From: Allobosea psychrotolerans
GTDB lineage: Bacteria > Pseudomonadota > Alphaproteobacteria > Rhizobiales > Beijerinckiaceae
DNA length: 64,000 nt
Reading direction: 5' to 3'
Assembly (NCBI RefSeq): GCF_002917105.1
Contig: NZ_PQFZ01000015.1
Span: 62,001-126,000 of the forward strand
The translations under genes were made by a program, and so were the position numbers. Under the pieces are notes generated by a model. It was given only the letters and a program-made list of their open reading frames with translations. It was not told the DNA's origin and did no database searches. This document shows positions 1 to 8,756 of the stretch, one piece after another (the first letter of the stretch is position 1; each line of letters opens with the position of its first letter).

Positions 1-413
1 TCGGGGCTGCGGCAGGTCAGCGTCAGCGCCGGAACCGGGCCATCCTCTGCGCCGACGATCCTCCACGCCTTGCGGCTGAAGCCGTTGACGCCGCCATGCA
101 GCGCGTTGGGGCCATTGTTGCGGGCAAGCGAAACCTGTGCCCCGTCGATCACGAAGCTACCGCCCGCAATGCGGTTGGCGTAGCGCCCGACCGTCATGCC
201 GAAATAGCAGCCCGGGCGGGTATAGGGCTCAAGCGCGTCGAAGCCGAGAACGACGTCGTCGATCGCCCCTGCGCTGTCGGCCACCAGCAGCGCCTGGAGC
301 GCGGCGCCATAGCTGATGATGCGCGCCGTCAGCCCGCCATCCCGCCTCAGCGTGACGCGCTCGATGGCGGTGCCGTCCGGCAGGTGCCCGAAGATCTCGC
401 GTTCGACCGGCAT
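1..413 (-). CDS. galM: Aldose 1-epimerase (galactose mutarotase), C-terminal part cut off by the window edge
   Basis: The minus strand from 413 encodes about 137 residues of an open frame that runs off the left edge. It opens with MPVEREIFGHLPDG and carries the family landmarks ISYGA, a VVLGFD block, YFGMTVGRYANRI and NNGPNALHGG. These are the N-terminal beta strands and sugar-binding loops of GalM-type mutarotases, which interconvert alpha and beta anomers of aldoses such as galactose. The His/Glu catalytic part lies mostly beyond the edge. The ATG at 411-413 was chosen because homology starts at once after it. The competing plus-strand frames in 96-881 have no recognisable family and are shadows. 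Confidence 0.85.
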   Translation of the reverse strand, partial: MPVEREIFGHLPDGTAIERVTLRRDGGLTARIISYGAALQALLVADSAGAIDDVVLGFDALEPYTRPGCYFGMTVGRYANRIAGGSFVIDGAQVSLARNNGPNALHGGVNGFSRKAWRIVGAEDGPVPALTLTCRSP

Positions 414-571
414 GCGTCTCTCTGCTTCGGCGCTTTTCGGCACGTGTCGGCCTATGTCGGCAAGCCGAGGCTCATCGTCACGGCTGAAGTCTGCCGCCAC
501 GGCGGCGCAATGTACATCGTTCTCAAATCCCGCAGCATGCAGCCCGCGGTGATCGCAACGTCCGCAGCCGC

Positions 572-2200
572 TCAGCCTGTTCGCAGCCGGGGTATCGCGG
601 CTGCCTGTTCGGTCCGGTCTTCGATCAGGCTGATCAGGTACTGCGCTCCGTCTTCACCATCCGAAGCGGGAAGATGCCGGATTGCCGCGATACGCTCGCC
701 ATTGCCGGGCGTCGTGATCCTCCGGATCGCGACCGTGGTAGCCTTGACCGGCGGGGCCTTGCTGCTGCCCTCGATCGCCTCGGCGGTCTCCTCGCCGAAG
801 ACGTCCCTTGCCGTTCGTCCGACAATGTCGGCGCGCGACAGCCCGAACAGGGTTTCCGCGGCCCGGTTGACCAGCAGATAGCGGTGGCTGAGCGCGTCCT
901 TGGCCAGGATGGCCTCGTGCACATTCTCGACGATCGTTCCAAACAAGCGCTCCATGCGCTCCAGCGTCTGCTGAAGATGCTGCTGCTTGGTGAAGTCCTC
1001 ATGGGTCGCAACCCAGCCGCCATCGGGCGTCGGCTGCTCGAACACGCGGATCTTGCGGCCGTCCTTCAATTCGACATGGCTTACGGACGGTTGGCCGAGC
1101 GCGATCCGGGTCAGGATCGTTCTGACGTAGGTTTTGCTGTCTCCGGAAAACAGGCCGGATTCGGCGCGGTATCGCAGTATGTCGCGAAGATTGCAGCTCG
1201 AAGCCATGATCTCTTTCGGCAGATTATACATCTTTCGGTAGGATTCGTTCATGAGAATGACGTTCGCGTGCACATCGAGCATGATCAGGCCCTGGGCCAT
1301 ATTGTTGATCGCCGCGATGAGATGGACCTTGTTCTCCTCGAGGTGATCGCGTTCCCGTGATGTCGCCAGTTCGCTCTTCTGGAGCTCACGGATTCGCTCG
1401 GTCGTGCTCTGCAGTTGCTGGACAGCCAAAGCGAGCTTGCCGATTTCATCTTTTCTGCCGGCGTACGGGATCGCTGCCAGAGTCTTGCCGGAGGCAATGC
1501 TGTCGGTTGCCCATGTGATGGCGAGCAGCGGCTCGATCACCGAGGCCTTGAACAGAGAGGCTGTCAGCCAGGTCAGGGCGATGGCGCCGATGCCGAGGAT
1601 CACCAGCAATATGGTCGTGAACTCGACCTGCTCTCCCAGCTTGGCGATGGCGTGGGCGCGCTTGAAGTAGACCGTAGCCAGTGCCGCGAGATCCTCGTTC
1701 AGTGCCATGCGCACCTGGCGGTTCGCCTCGTTGTCTCCCCATTCGCGACCCGCCGCCTGGCCGATGGTGTTGGCGCGCCGCACGAGCTCCGCGCGGAACC
1801 CGATGAACTCGGAGACACGGGTCTTGAAGGCTGCGAAGAGTTCCGTATCGTCATCGCGAACGATGCGCTGCCATTGATCCATGACCTCGGCCAGTTCGCG
1901 GTTTCGCTGCAGGAGCGCGTCGCCATAGCGCCTCACGGTCGCCATATCGCTCGACATGTAGATGCCGCGCGATTCCATGACGACGGCGAAGATCAGGCCG
2001 TTGACCTTTTCGACGTTGGCGGCAGCCTGTGCCGAAACGTCAAGTTGCCTGTGATAGGCGGATTGTTCGCGGACCGAATAAATCGAAACCGCGACCAGCA
2101 TCAGAATCAGGATTAACAGACCGGAAAAAGCAGCATAAAACTTTACTTTTATACTGGATTTGTGCAGGCCGTATGGTAATTTATTAGTTAACACAGCCAT
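572..2200 (-). CDS. Membrane sensor with four-helix periplasmic domain, HAMP and two PAS domains, no output domain
   Basis: This 542-residue protein starts at ATG 2200, preceded by AAAAGG at a suitable distance. A membrane helix (about residues 20-42) is followed by a helical periplasmic region typical of 4HB/MCP-like sensors. A second membrane helix lies near 195-220 and then a HAMP linker (KDEIGKLALAVQQL). Two PAS domains follow: one around 290-390 (NNMAQGLIMLDVHANVILMN) and one around 425-530 (LFGTIVENVHEAILAKD). Relatives usually continue into GGDEF/EAL or histidine-kinase domains after a sequence like EDRTEQ. Here the frame stops about ten residues after it, and no output domain is visible in any frame of the 158 bases before galM. 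It may act through a partner, or be a truncated gene. The upstream 431 bases (2201-2631) contain no convincing gene. Confidence 0.75.
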   Translation of the reverse strand: MAVLTNKLPYGLHKSSIKVKFYAAFSGLLILILMLVAVSIYSVREQSAYHRQLDVSAQAAANVEKVNGLIFAVVMESRGIYMSSDMATVRRYGDALLQRNRELAEVMDQWQRIVRDDDTELFAAFKTRVSEFIGFRAELVRRANTIGQAAGREWGDNEANRQVRMALNEDLAALATVYFKRAHAIAKLGEQVEFTTILLVILGIGAIALTWLTASLFKASVIEPLLAITWATDSIASGKTLAAIPYAGRKDEIGKLALAVQQLQSTTERIRELQKSELATSRERDHLEENKVHLIAAINNMAQGLIMLDVHANVILMNESYRKMYNLPKEIMASSCNLRDILRYRAESGLFSGDSKTYVRTILTRIALGQPSVSHVELKDGRKIRVFEQPTPDGGWVATHEDFTKQQHLQQTLERMERLFGTIVENVHEAILAKDALSHRYLLVNRAAETLFGLSRADIVGRTARDVFGEETAEAIEGSSKAPPVKATTVAIRRITTPGNGERIAAIRHLPASDGEDGAQYLISLIEDRTEQAAAIPRLRTG

Positions 2201-2631
2201 TACATATGCCTTTTGGCGTCGTCGTTTCGAGATTTGTAGCGTAGAGTGTTGAATTTTTCTTTCGATCCGGCGTTGTTGATGCCTGTTCGATTGAGCACCT
2301 CGCGCGGCGGGTGCGCCAATCGGAGGGCGGAACTTGCCGGACAATCACGGCGACGCTATGCCTCGTCTTTCAAAGCTGATCGTCTCGCAACGTCTGCGTC
2401 CCGCAAAGCCTTCGCATGCGGCGCAGCTTGAGCAAGCGCCAATCCGGCCTGTCGCGGGACGGCAACCTGCCGACCACTCGCCGAGCTTAAGGACGCGAGT
2501 GCAGCCTATGCAGGCAGGCGATCGACACCGCCCCGGGGGAGGCCTCAACCTTCGGGCAAGCGTCAGGACTGACAATCGCCGCGATCAGGGACGTCTCCAC
2601 AGAACAGGGCTAAGCGAACTGCGAAGACCCT

Positions 2632-2962
2632 TCAGGACGTTGCGCGTGCGCGCCGCCCGATGGTTGCGCGCGGCCCCAGCAACGCGACGACCGGCGCGTC
2701 GGGCGCAGACCAGCCCGGGAGCAGCGGCACCAACGACCCGGCGGCCAGATAAGGTGCGACGTCCTATTCCGATCGAAGGATGACACCCAATCCAGACAAC
2801 GCCATTTCACGAATGACATCGCCGTCATTGCACCAGAGTACCGGATTGATGCGCACCGTTTCCGGCTTGCCGCTCCCTTTTTGCGAAGCGCCAGAGCGTG
2901 ACGTCCTCCTCGTTCTCGCGCAGAGCCAGGCGATCATGGCCGGGCAGGTCGCCCGGGCTTGC
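2632..2962 (-). pseudogene. Remnant of a LysR-type regulator, effector-binding domain only
   Basis: Reading the minus strand from about 2962, one frame gives DLPGHDRLALRENEEDVTLW, a typical mid-domain motif of LysR effector-binding domains. Near 2873 the homology moves to another frame (PETVRINPVLWCNDGDVIRE, then ALSGLGVILRSE), so a frameshift is present. That frame meets a TAG at 2764-2766 and then resumes as VAPYLAAGSLVPLLPGW up to a TGA at 2632. The helix-turn-helix half is absent; its place is taken by the end of the neighbouring binding-protein gene. This is decayed DNA, probably the regulator or neighbour lost when the adjacent catabolic island arrived. Boundaries are approximate. Confidence 0.7.
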
Positions 2963-2985
2963 CGGTGTGGCATCTGCAGAGAATG

Positions 2986-4005
2986 TCAGCTGCCCTGGCC
3001 TGCCGCGACGGGAGTGAAGAACGTGTCCTGCCACTTCGCCGGCGCTGCCTTCAGCAAGCCGGCCTTTGCCATGAAGGTTCCAAAGCGCATCACGCCCTTC
3101 GGCTGAACGCCCCATTCCTCCGAGACGCTCGTCAGCATTGTCTCGGTTTCGCCGAGGGCGAGTGAGGATTTCTCGGACTCGAGGAAGATCTCGGCCGCCT
3201 TGCGCGGGTTGGCCTTGATGTAGGCCCCGGCTTCGTCGATCGCGGCGACGACAGCCTTGGCCACCTGCGGATTGGCCTCGACGAAAGCGCGCTTGCTGGC
3301 GAGGAGGCCGCTGGTCACGCGCTCGCCGAGATAATCGGAGAAGAAGAACAGCCGCTTCACATTCGGGCTCTTTTCGACGATGTCGCTATAGGGGTGCGGC
3401 GCGGCATAAGCGCTGATCGTCCCGCCCGTGATCAGTGCCGAGGTTGCGTCAGGATGCGGCAGCTGGATCATCATCGTGTCGAGACGACGCGACTGGCCCT
3501 CGCCGAAGGCTTTCTCGGCCGCCATGCGCACGAGCAGTCCTTGCTGGCCCGTCGTAGAGGTCACGGCGATCTTGTCGGTCGGCTTGAAGTCGGCGAGCGT
3601 CTTGATCTCGGCTTTGTTGGTGTAGAGCCCGTTGTCGCCGGCGACGAGGGCGGCGAGGCCGCGGATGTCCATCGAGCCGCGCGTCTTTTCGGCAGCGATC
3701 AGCATGCCTGGCAGCCCATAGGCACCTATGTCGACGGAGCCGCTGATCAAAGCGTCGTTGATCGCCGGAGCACCGCTGATCTTCTGGATCTTGACGGTGA
3801 GGCCGGGCAGCCCCGCGGCTGCGCCTTGCTTGGCGAAGAGGCCGAGCTTCTCGGCCACCGTGACCGGCAGATAGGCGTATCCGTACTGGATCGCCATGGT
3901 GATGGTAGCGGCCTCGGCCGCCCGCAAGCGGCGGGGGGCGGCGCTCAGCGCCGTCGCGGCGGCAGCACCTGCAAGGACGGCGCGACGCGAAAAAAGAGCT
4001 TGCAT
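2986..4005 (-). CDS. NMT1/SsuA-type ABC transporter substrate-binding protein (paralog 1 of 3)
   Basis: A 339-residue periplasmic binding protein of the NMT1/THI5/SsuA class. The N terminus has a twin-arginine-like export signal (FSRRAVLAGAAAATALSA) and the mature part begins with ATITMAIQYGYAYLPVTVAE. The ATG at 4005 has GGGAGGAAAC immediately upstream, better than the TTG twelve bases before it. It shares with the proteins at 8757 and 9797 the ISGAPAINDALISG block and a C terminus with a TFMAKAGLLKAAPAKWQDTF pattern. It is transcribed divergently from the RraA-like gene across a perfect palindrome at 4023-4045, so it is probably controlled by the IclR regulator at 6812. The ligand is not predictable; the neighbours suggest an organic acid or lactone. 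Confidence 0.85.
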   Translation of the reverse strand: MQALFSRRAVLAGAAAATALSAAPRRLRAAEAATITMAIQYGYAYLPVTVAEKLGLFAKQGAAAGLPGLTVKIQKISGAPAINDALISGSVDIGAYGLPGMLIAAEKTRGSMDIRGLAALVAGDNGLYTNKAEIKTLADFKPTDKIAVTSTTGQQGLLVRMAAEKAFGEGQSRRLDTMMIQLPHPDATSALITGGTISAYAAPHPYSDIVEKSPNVKRLFFFSDYLGERVTSGLLASKRAFVEANPQVAKAVVAAIDEAGAYIKANPRKAAEIFLESEKSSLALGETETMLTSVSEEWGVQPKGVMRFGTFMAKAGLLKAAPAKWQDTFFTPVAAGQGS

Positions 4006-4022
4006 GTTTCCTCCCAAAGTTA

Positions 4023-4045
4023 TTTTTGAAACGTCGTTTCAAAAA
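4023..4045. promoter_or_regulatory. Perfect palindrome, probable IclR (KdgR-like) operator
   Basis: Two 11-base arms, TTTTTGAAACG and CGTTTCAAAAA, flank a single T. It lies between the divergent starts of the binding-protein gene (4005) and the RraA-like gene (4122). The core TGAAACG-N-CGTTTCA is repeated at 7534-7548, just after the IclR gene. The core fits the published KdgR box of enterobacteria (AATRAAAYRNYRTTTYATT), and KdgR is itself an IclR-family protein. Assignment to this regulator is inference from location and symmetry. Confidence 0.7.
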
Positions 4046-4121
4046 CGCTATGCCGCATTATGGCGCCCTGTCAATCGGCGACGATCACCGGGCACCGCCG
4101 AGCGGATCAGGGAGCCAAGGG

Positions 4122-4796
4122 ATGGTCGGATTTCGTGTTCTCAAGCGGCGCCGTCAGGTGTCCGCGGACGTCGTCGAGCGCTTCCGCGCATTGCCGGTCG
4201 CCAATATCAGCGACTCGATGTCCCGCATGACGGCCGGCGGCGCGCGGCTGCGGCCGCTGCACGGCGGCGGCGTCCTCGCCGGCCCGGCCGTGACGGTGAA
4301 GTCTCGTCCGGGTGACAACCTCATGATCCACAAGGCGCTCGACATCGCCTCGCCCGGCGACGTGGTGGTTGTCGATGGCGGCGGCGACCTCACCAACGCC
4401 CTGATCGGCGAGCTGATGATCTCCCACGCGCAGCAGCGCGGCCTCGCCGGCATCGTCATCTATGGCGCGATCCGCGACAGCGCCTGGATCCGCGAGCATG
4501 ATTTCCCGGTCTTTGCCGCCGGCGTCAGTCATCGCGGGCCCTACAAGGACGGCCCCGGCGAGATCAATGTTCCGATCGCGATCGAGGGCATGGTGATCGC
4601 GCCCGGCGATCTTGTGATCGGCGACGATGACGGGCTGCTCTGCGTGCCCTTTGACGAGGTCGAGGCGGTCTATGCCGCTGCCGACGCCAAGCACAAGGCC
4701 GAGACCAGGCAGATGACCGCGATCCATGAAGGGCGCAACGATCGCAGCTGGGTCGATGCCACGCTCGCCAGGCTGGGCTGCGAGATCGAGGCCTGA
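4122..4796 (+). CDS. RraA / 4-hydroxy-4-methyl-2-oxoglutarate aldolase family protein
   Basis: 224 residues starting at ATG 4122 with GGAG at 4111-4114. The family signature is clear: ANISDSMSRM near the start, LMIHKALDIASPGDVVVVDG, the metal-site region GGGDLTNALIGELMISHAQQ, and the GIVIYGAIRDSAWIRE block with the R-D pair that binds metal and oxo-acid. Members either cleave 4-hydroxy-4-methyl-2-oxoglutarate or 4-carboxy-4-hydroxy-2-oxoadipate to pyruvate plus an oxo-acid, or inhibit RNase E. The presence of lactonases and transporters in the same run favours an aldolase or oxo-acid decarboxylase here. It is the first gene of a plus-strand operon and is followed after 5 bases by an amidohydrolase. 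Confidence 0.85.
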   Translation: MVGFRVLKRRRQVSADVVERFRALPVANISDSMSRMTAGGARLRPLHGGGVLAGPAVTVKSRPGDNLMIHKALDIASPGDVVVVDGGGDLTNALIGELMISHAQQRGLAGIVIYGAIRDSAWIREHDFPVFAAGVSHRGPYKDGPGEINVPIAIEGMVIAPGDLVIGDDDGLLCVPFDEVEAVYAAADAKHKAETRQMTAIHEGRNDRSWVDATLARLGCEIEA

Positions 4797-4801
4797 TCGC
4801 G

Positions 4802-5848
4802 ATGGCCGCGCCGACCCATGTCCCGGTGCGGCCGGCGTGGCTGGCGTTGCGTGATGAGGCGGCGCTCGACCCCGGCATGCCGATCGTCGATGCGCACCAC
4901 CATCTCTGGGATCGGCCGCATGGCCAGCGCTACCTGTTCGACGAGCTGCTCGCCGACATGGCGTGCGGCCACGATATCCGAGCCACGGTCTTCGTCCAGA
5001 GCCGCTCGATGTACCGGCCGGAGCTATCGGAGGAGTTCAGGCCCGTTGGTGAGGTCGAGTTCGCCAATGGCATCGCGGCCCAGGCGGCAAGCGGGCTCTA
5101 CGGTCGACGCCAAGCCTGTGCCGGCATCGTCGCGCATGCCGATCTGCGGCTCGGTGAACGGCTCGAGCCTGTGCTCGACGCTTTGTCGCGCGCCGGCGGC
5201 AGCCGCTTGCGCGGCATCCGCAACCAGACGGCGTGGCATCCCGATCCGGCGATTGCCTCCAATCCCGTGCCGCCCGAACCGGGCGTCATGCGCGACCCTG
5301 CCTTCGCGGCCGGCGCGCGGCGGCTCGCGCATCATGGTCTCGTCCTCGACGTCTGGGCCTACCATACCCAGCTCGACGAGGTGGCGGCGCTTGCCGATGC
5401 CTGCCCCGAAACCACAATCGTGCTCGACCATTGCGGCGGCCCGCTCGGCGCCGGTCCCTATCGTGGTCGGCGCGCCGAGGTGTTCGCGCAATGGTCGGAC
5501 AGCCTGGCCGCTCTCGCTCGACGACCGAATCTGCGGGTCAAGCTCGGCGGGCTGGCGATGCGGGTCGGCGGCTTTGATTTCCACGAGGCGCCGCTGCCGC
5601 CTTCGTCCGAGCAACTGGCCGAGGCCTGGTCGCCTTATATCCTGCGCTGCATCGAGCTGTTCGAGCCGCGGCGCTGCATGTTCGAAAGCAATTTCCCGGT
5701 CGACAAGGGCATGGTCGGCTATGGCGTTCTCTGGAACGGCTTCAAGCGGATCGCGGCGACGTTTTCCGCGCCTGAGCGCGCCTGGCTGTTTCACCGCACG
5801 GCGATGGAGGCCTATCGTCTCGACTTATCGCTCACGGAGACAGGCTGA
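4802..5848 (+). CDS. Amidohydrolase-2 family lactonase (PDC lactonase / sugar-lactonase type)
   Basis: 348-residue TIM-barrel hydrolase. The metal-binding HxH appears as VDAHHHLWD at about residues 28-36, and later barrel-strand motifs are LDHCGGP and a C-terminal FESNFPVDK carrying the last Asp. This architecture is shared by 2-pyrone-4,6-dicarboxylate lactonase (LigI) and L-fucono/L-rhamnono-lactonases. It sits 5 bases after the RraA-like gene, and its TGA overlaps the ATG of the SMP-30 gene, so the three are surely co-translated. The exact lactone is unknown; a ring-opened oxo-acid would be a sensible substrate for the RraA neighbour. Confidence 0.85.
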   Translation: MAAPTHVPVRPAWLALRDEAALDPGMPIVDAHHHLWDRPHGQRYLFDELLADMACGHDIRATVFVQSRSMYRPELSEEFRPVGEVEFANGIAAQAASGLYGRRQACAGIVAHADLRLGERLEPVLDALSRAGGSRLRGIRNQTAWHPDPAIASNPVPPEPGVMRDPAFAAGARRLAHHGLVLDVWAYHTQLDEVAALADACPETTIVLDHCGGPLGAGPYRGRRAEVFAQWSDSLAALARRPNLRVKLGGLAMRVGGFDFHEAPLPPSSEQLAEAWSPYILRCIELFEPRRCMFESNFPVDKGMVGYGVLWNGFKRIAATFSAPERAWLFHRTAMEAYRLDLSLTETG

Positions 5849-6768
5849 TGTTCTTCGCGCCGCCATCCGACGTCGCCACCACCGTGTTCACGCGCTTGCC
5901 CGACCGTTTCCGCCAGCCTCGTGCGACGGCCTGGGCCGCGGCCAATCGTGGCGGGCTCGCGATCGATTCCTTCCTCGAAGGCCCGAGCTTCGACCGGCAG
6001 GGCCGGCTCTACGTCACCGATATTCCCTTCGGCCGGATCTTCCGCATTTCTCCGGACGGCGAATGGGAACTCGTCGCGGAATATGACGGCTGGCCGAACG
6101 GGCTGAAAATCCACCGCGACGGCCGCATCTTCATCACCGATTACAAGCGCGGCATCATGCTCCTCGAGCCCGAGAGCGGCGTGGTGATGCCGTTCCTCGA
6201 AACCGCCGCCTCCGAGAGCTTCAAGGGCGTCAACGATCTGGTTTTCGCGCCCAATGGCGATCTCTATTTCACGGATCAGGGCCAGACCGGGCTGCACGAC
6301 GCCACGGGCCGTGTTTATCGGCTGACGCCCGAGGGACGCCTGGCCCGCCTCCTCGACACCATCCCGAGCCCCAACGGCATCGTCATCGATCCCGGCATGA
6401 CGCATCTGCTGATCGCGGTGACGCGGGCCCAGCAGATCTGGCGTATCCCCCTCAACGACGGCGGCCTGACGACGAAGGTCGGTGTTTTCGCGCAACTGCA
6501 TGGCGGGCTCGGCGGTCCCGACGGGCTGGCGCTCGATGCGCAAGGCAACCTGCTCATTGCCCATACCGGCTTCGGCTCGATCTGGCGTCTGTCTCGCACC
6601 GCCGAGCCGCAACTGCGCATCCGTTCCTGCGCCGGCATCTCGACCACCAATCTGGCGTTCGGCGGCTCGGATGGGCATGATCTCTTCATCACGGAATCGC
6701 AGACGGGTTCGATCTTGCGCGCCCGGCTCGATGTCGCGGGAACGCCCATGTTCTCGCATCAGGATTGA
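5848..6768 (+). CDS. SMP-30/gluconolactonase/LRE family protein
   Basis: 306-residue six-bladed beta-propeller. Repeated propeller motifs are visible: GPSFDRQGRLYVTDI, EYDGWPNGLKIHRDG, NGDLYFTDQG, SPNGIVIDPG and GPDGLALDAQGNLLIAHTG. The Glu, Asn and Asp residues that hold the catalytic divalent metal in gluconolactonases have counterparts (for example SPNGI and GPDGLALD). It is cytoplasmic, with no signal peptide, unlike the second SMP-30 protein in this window at 43867. Its start overlaps the stop of the upstream lactonase in TGATG, so it is the third gene of one operon. Confidence 0.85.
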   Translation: MFFAPPSDVATTVFTRLPDRFRQPRATAWAAANRGGLAIDSFLEGPSFDRQGRLYVTDIPFGRIFRISPDGEWELVAEYDGWPNGLKIHRDGRIFITDYKRGIMLLEPESGVVMPFLETAASESFKGVNDLVFAPNGDLYFTDQGQTGLHDATGRVYRLTPEGRLARLLDTIPSPNGIVIDPGMTHLLIAVTRAQQIWRIPLNDGGLTTKVGVFAQLHGGLGGPDGLALDAQGNLLIAHTGFGSIWRLSRTAEPQLRIRSCAGISTTNLAFGGSDGHDLFITESQTGSILRARLDVAGTPMFSHQD

Positions 6769-6811
6769 CCGCGGCCGTCTGACGGGCTCGGCGTGGCGGA
6801 GGCTATGGAAG

Positions 6812-7522
6812 ATGCTCGATAAAAAGGCGAAGGCCCGTCCGAAGCTGGAGGGCGTAGCCTCGGCCGATCGCTTGCTGACGGTGCTGACGGCGTTCCAGCG
6901 TGGCGACGACGCGCTCGAACTGACCGAGCTCGCGCAACGCACACAGCTCGTCAAAAGCACGATCATGCGGTTGTGCATCTCGCTCGAGCGCTTCGGCCTG
7001 ATCGAACGCGTGGATGATGGCCGCTATCGGCTCGGCACCGAGATCGCGCGGCTGGGCTCGGTCTATCTCCAGTCCTTCGCGCTCGAGGCGCATGTCATGC
7101 CGGCGCTGGAAACGCTCGTCGCGGCATCGGGCGAGACGGCATCCTTCTACATCCGCCGCGGCGACCAGCGGCTATGTCTGTTCCGCGTCGACTCGCCGTC
7201 GCCCCTGCGCATGCATGTGCGCCCGGGCGATCTGCGGCCGATGGATGCCTCCTCGATCGCGCAGGTGCTGCGCCGCTTCGACCCCAATAGCAGCGCCGAG
7301 GACAAGGCCGTCGAGATCCCGATCTATTCGAGCGGCGTCACCGATCCGCATGTCGCCTCGATCGCGATGCCGGTGTTCGGAGCCGGCGGTCGGCTCCTCG
7401 GCGCGCTCGCGCTGACGGGCCCGGCTTCGCGACTGACTGGCGAGAGCGCCGCAAAGGTCGCTCCCACCCTGAAGAAGACCGCCGGTGTTCTCACGCATGC
7501 GCTGGGTGGCGCTCTCGAGTGA
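6812..7522 (+). CDS. IclR-family transcriptional regulator
   Basis: 236 residues. An N-terminal winged helix (SADRLLTVLTAF, then LTELAQRTQLVKSTIMRLCI and GRYRLGTEIARLGSVY) is followed by a shortened IclR effector domain ending VASIAMPVFGAGGRLLGALA. The ATG at 6812 has GGAGG at 6798-6802 upstream; an in-frame reading that starts earlier lies inside the SMP-30 gene. Family members are usually repressors or activators of catabolic operons that bind small organic acids. KdgR-like palindromes lie on both sides of its operon (4023-4045 and 7530-7552), making it the probable local regulator. Confidence 0.85.
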   Translation: MLDKKAKARPKLEGVASADRLLTVLTAFQRGDDALELTELAQRTQLVKSTIMRLCISLERFGLIERVDDGRYRLGTEIARLGSVYLQSFALEAHVMPALETLVAASGETASFYIRRGDQRLCLFRVDSPSPLRMHVRPGDLRPMDASSIAQVLRRFDPNSSAEDKAVEIPIYSSGVTDPHVASIAMPVFGAGGRLLGALALTGPASRLTGESAAKVAPTLKKTAGVLTHALGGALE

Positions 7523-7529
7523 CATAAAA

Positions 7530-7552
7530 AAATTGAAACGGCGTTTCATTTT
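7530..7552. promoter_or_regulatory. Second KdgR-like palindrome, probable IclR operator
   Basis: The core TGAAACG-G-CGTTTCA occupies 7534-7548, flanked by A-rich and T-rich runs with one mismatch in the extended arms. It has the same core and one-base spacer as the site at 4023-4045. It begins 8 bases after the IclR stop codon and lies about 190 bases before the hydroxyacid dehydrogenase start, so a promoter for the second half of the island probably sits here. Confidence 0.65.
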
Positions 7553-7740
7553 ATCTTCCCAGCGCGCGAACGACGTGATAGGTCGTTGCGAATGGGACGG
7601 TCCGGCAGGGCTCGTTCCGGCGAAGAGGCGCAGCAAGCGCCCGGTGCTGCAGGGAAGAGACGCCGACGTTTCGCTCGCCGAGTCCGGCAGCGTGGATGGT
7701 TGCTCCCGAGGCCGCCGGTGCGCGAGGCGAGAGGGAAGCA

Positions 7741-8715
7741 ATGGCTGCCACGATCATTGTCACGGGAGCTGCGCTGGCGCGGCCGGCCATGGAAACTGCG
7801 GAGCGTCGCGGCGCCCGCATCATCACCGTTGCGCCTTACACTCCGCCGACCGAGATCGCCGCGCTGGCCGTCGCCGAAAAGGCTGATGCCATCATCGTCC
7901 GCGCGGCCCATGTCACCGAGGACGTGATCAAGGCCGCGCCGTCGCTCAAGGTCATCGTCAAGCACGGCATCGGCGTCGACACGATCGATCTCGCCAGCGC
8001 GACGCGCCACCGCATCCCGGTTCTGATCACGCATGGTGCCAATGCCCAGTCGGTTGCCGAGCATGCCTTCGGCCTGATGTTTGCAGTCACGCGCCAGAGC
8101 GCCTGGCTCGATGCCCGCATGCGCGCCGGCTATTGGGATAAGGCGTCGAGCTTCGGCAGCGAGCTTTCCGGCAAATCGCTTGGCGTCGTGGGGCTCGGCA
8201 GCATCGGCTCGGCCCTGATCGAGCTGGTCCGTCCGCTGCGGATGACCTTGCGCGGTTATGACCCCTTCTTCCGTGGCAAGCTCGACGGCGTCGAGATCGT
8301 CGGCGACCTCGACGCCTTGTTGCGCGAGAGCGACATCGTCAGCCTGCATATTCCGCTGACCGCAGAGAACCGGAACCTCTTCGACGCGCATCGCCTTGGC
8401 CTGATGAAGCGCGGCGCCATGCTGATCAACACCGCGCGTGGCGGGCTGATCGACCATGAGGCGCTCGCGGCCGCGCTGACAAACGGCGCGCTGGCCGGCG
8501 CGGGGCTCGACTGCTTCCCGGTCGAGCCGCCGAAGGAAAACCCGCTCTCCGGGCTGCAGAACGTGGTCATGACTCCGCATATCGGGGCGAATACGCGCGA
8601 GGCGGCCGAGCGTGTCGGCGTGCGTGCCGTCGAGCAGGCGCTCGACGTCATCGAGGGCAAGCCCTTCGACCCACGCGCCAATGTCAATCCGGATTACGCG
8701 GCTGCTGCTGCCTGA
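7741..8715 (+). CDS. D-2-hydroxyacid dehydrogenase (phosphoglycerate-dehydrogenase-like)
   Basis: 324 residues. The Rossmann fingerprint is VVGLGSIGSALIELV near residues 150-165. The catalytic set of D-2-hydroxyacid dehydrogenases is present: Arg in NTARGGLIDHEAL, Glu in DCFPVEPPKEN and His in MTPHIGANTREA. These enzymes interconvert 2-oxo and 2-hydroxy acids with NAD(P)H. The ATG at 7741 follows a purine-rich GAGAGGGAAGCA; an earlier in-frame ATG at 7696 would add 15 residues without homology. It heads the second operon of the island, behind the palindrome at 7530-7552, and could process the 2-oxo-acid made by the RraA-like aldolase. Confidence 0.85.
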   Translation: MAATIIVTGAALARPAMETAERRGARIITVAPYTPPTEIAALAVAEKADAIIVRAAHVTEDVIKAAPSLKVIVKHGIGVDTIDLASATRHRIPVLITHGANAQSVAEHAFGLMFAVTRQSAWLDARMRAGYWDKASSFGSELSGKSLGVVGLGSIGSALIELVRPLRMTLRGYDPFFRGKLDGVEIVGDLDALLRESDIVSLHIPLTAENRNLFDAHRLGLMKRGAMLINTARGGLIDHEALAAALTNGALAGAGLDCFPVEPPKENPLSGLQNVVMTPHIGANTREAAERVGVRAVEQALDVIEGKPFDPRANVNPDYAAAAA

Positions 8716-8756
8716 AGAGCGCCCTCGAGGCGCCGCTTTCCGCTGGGAGGATTCCG

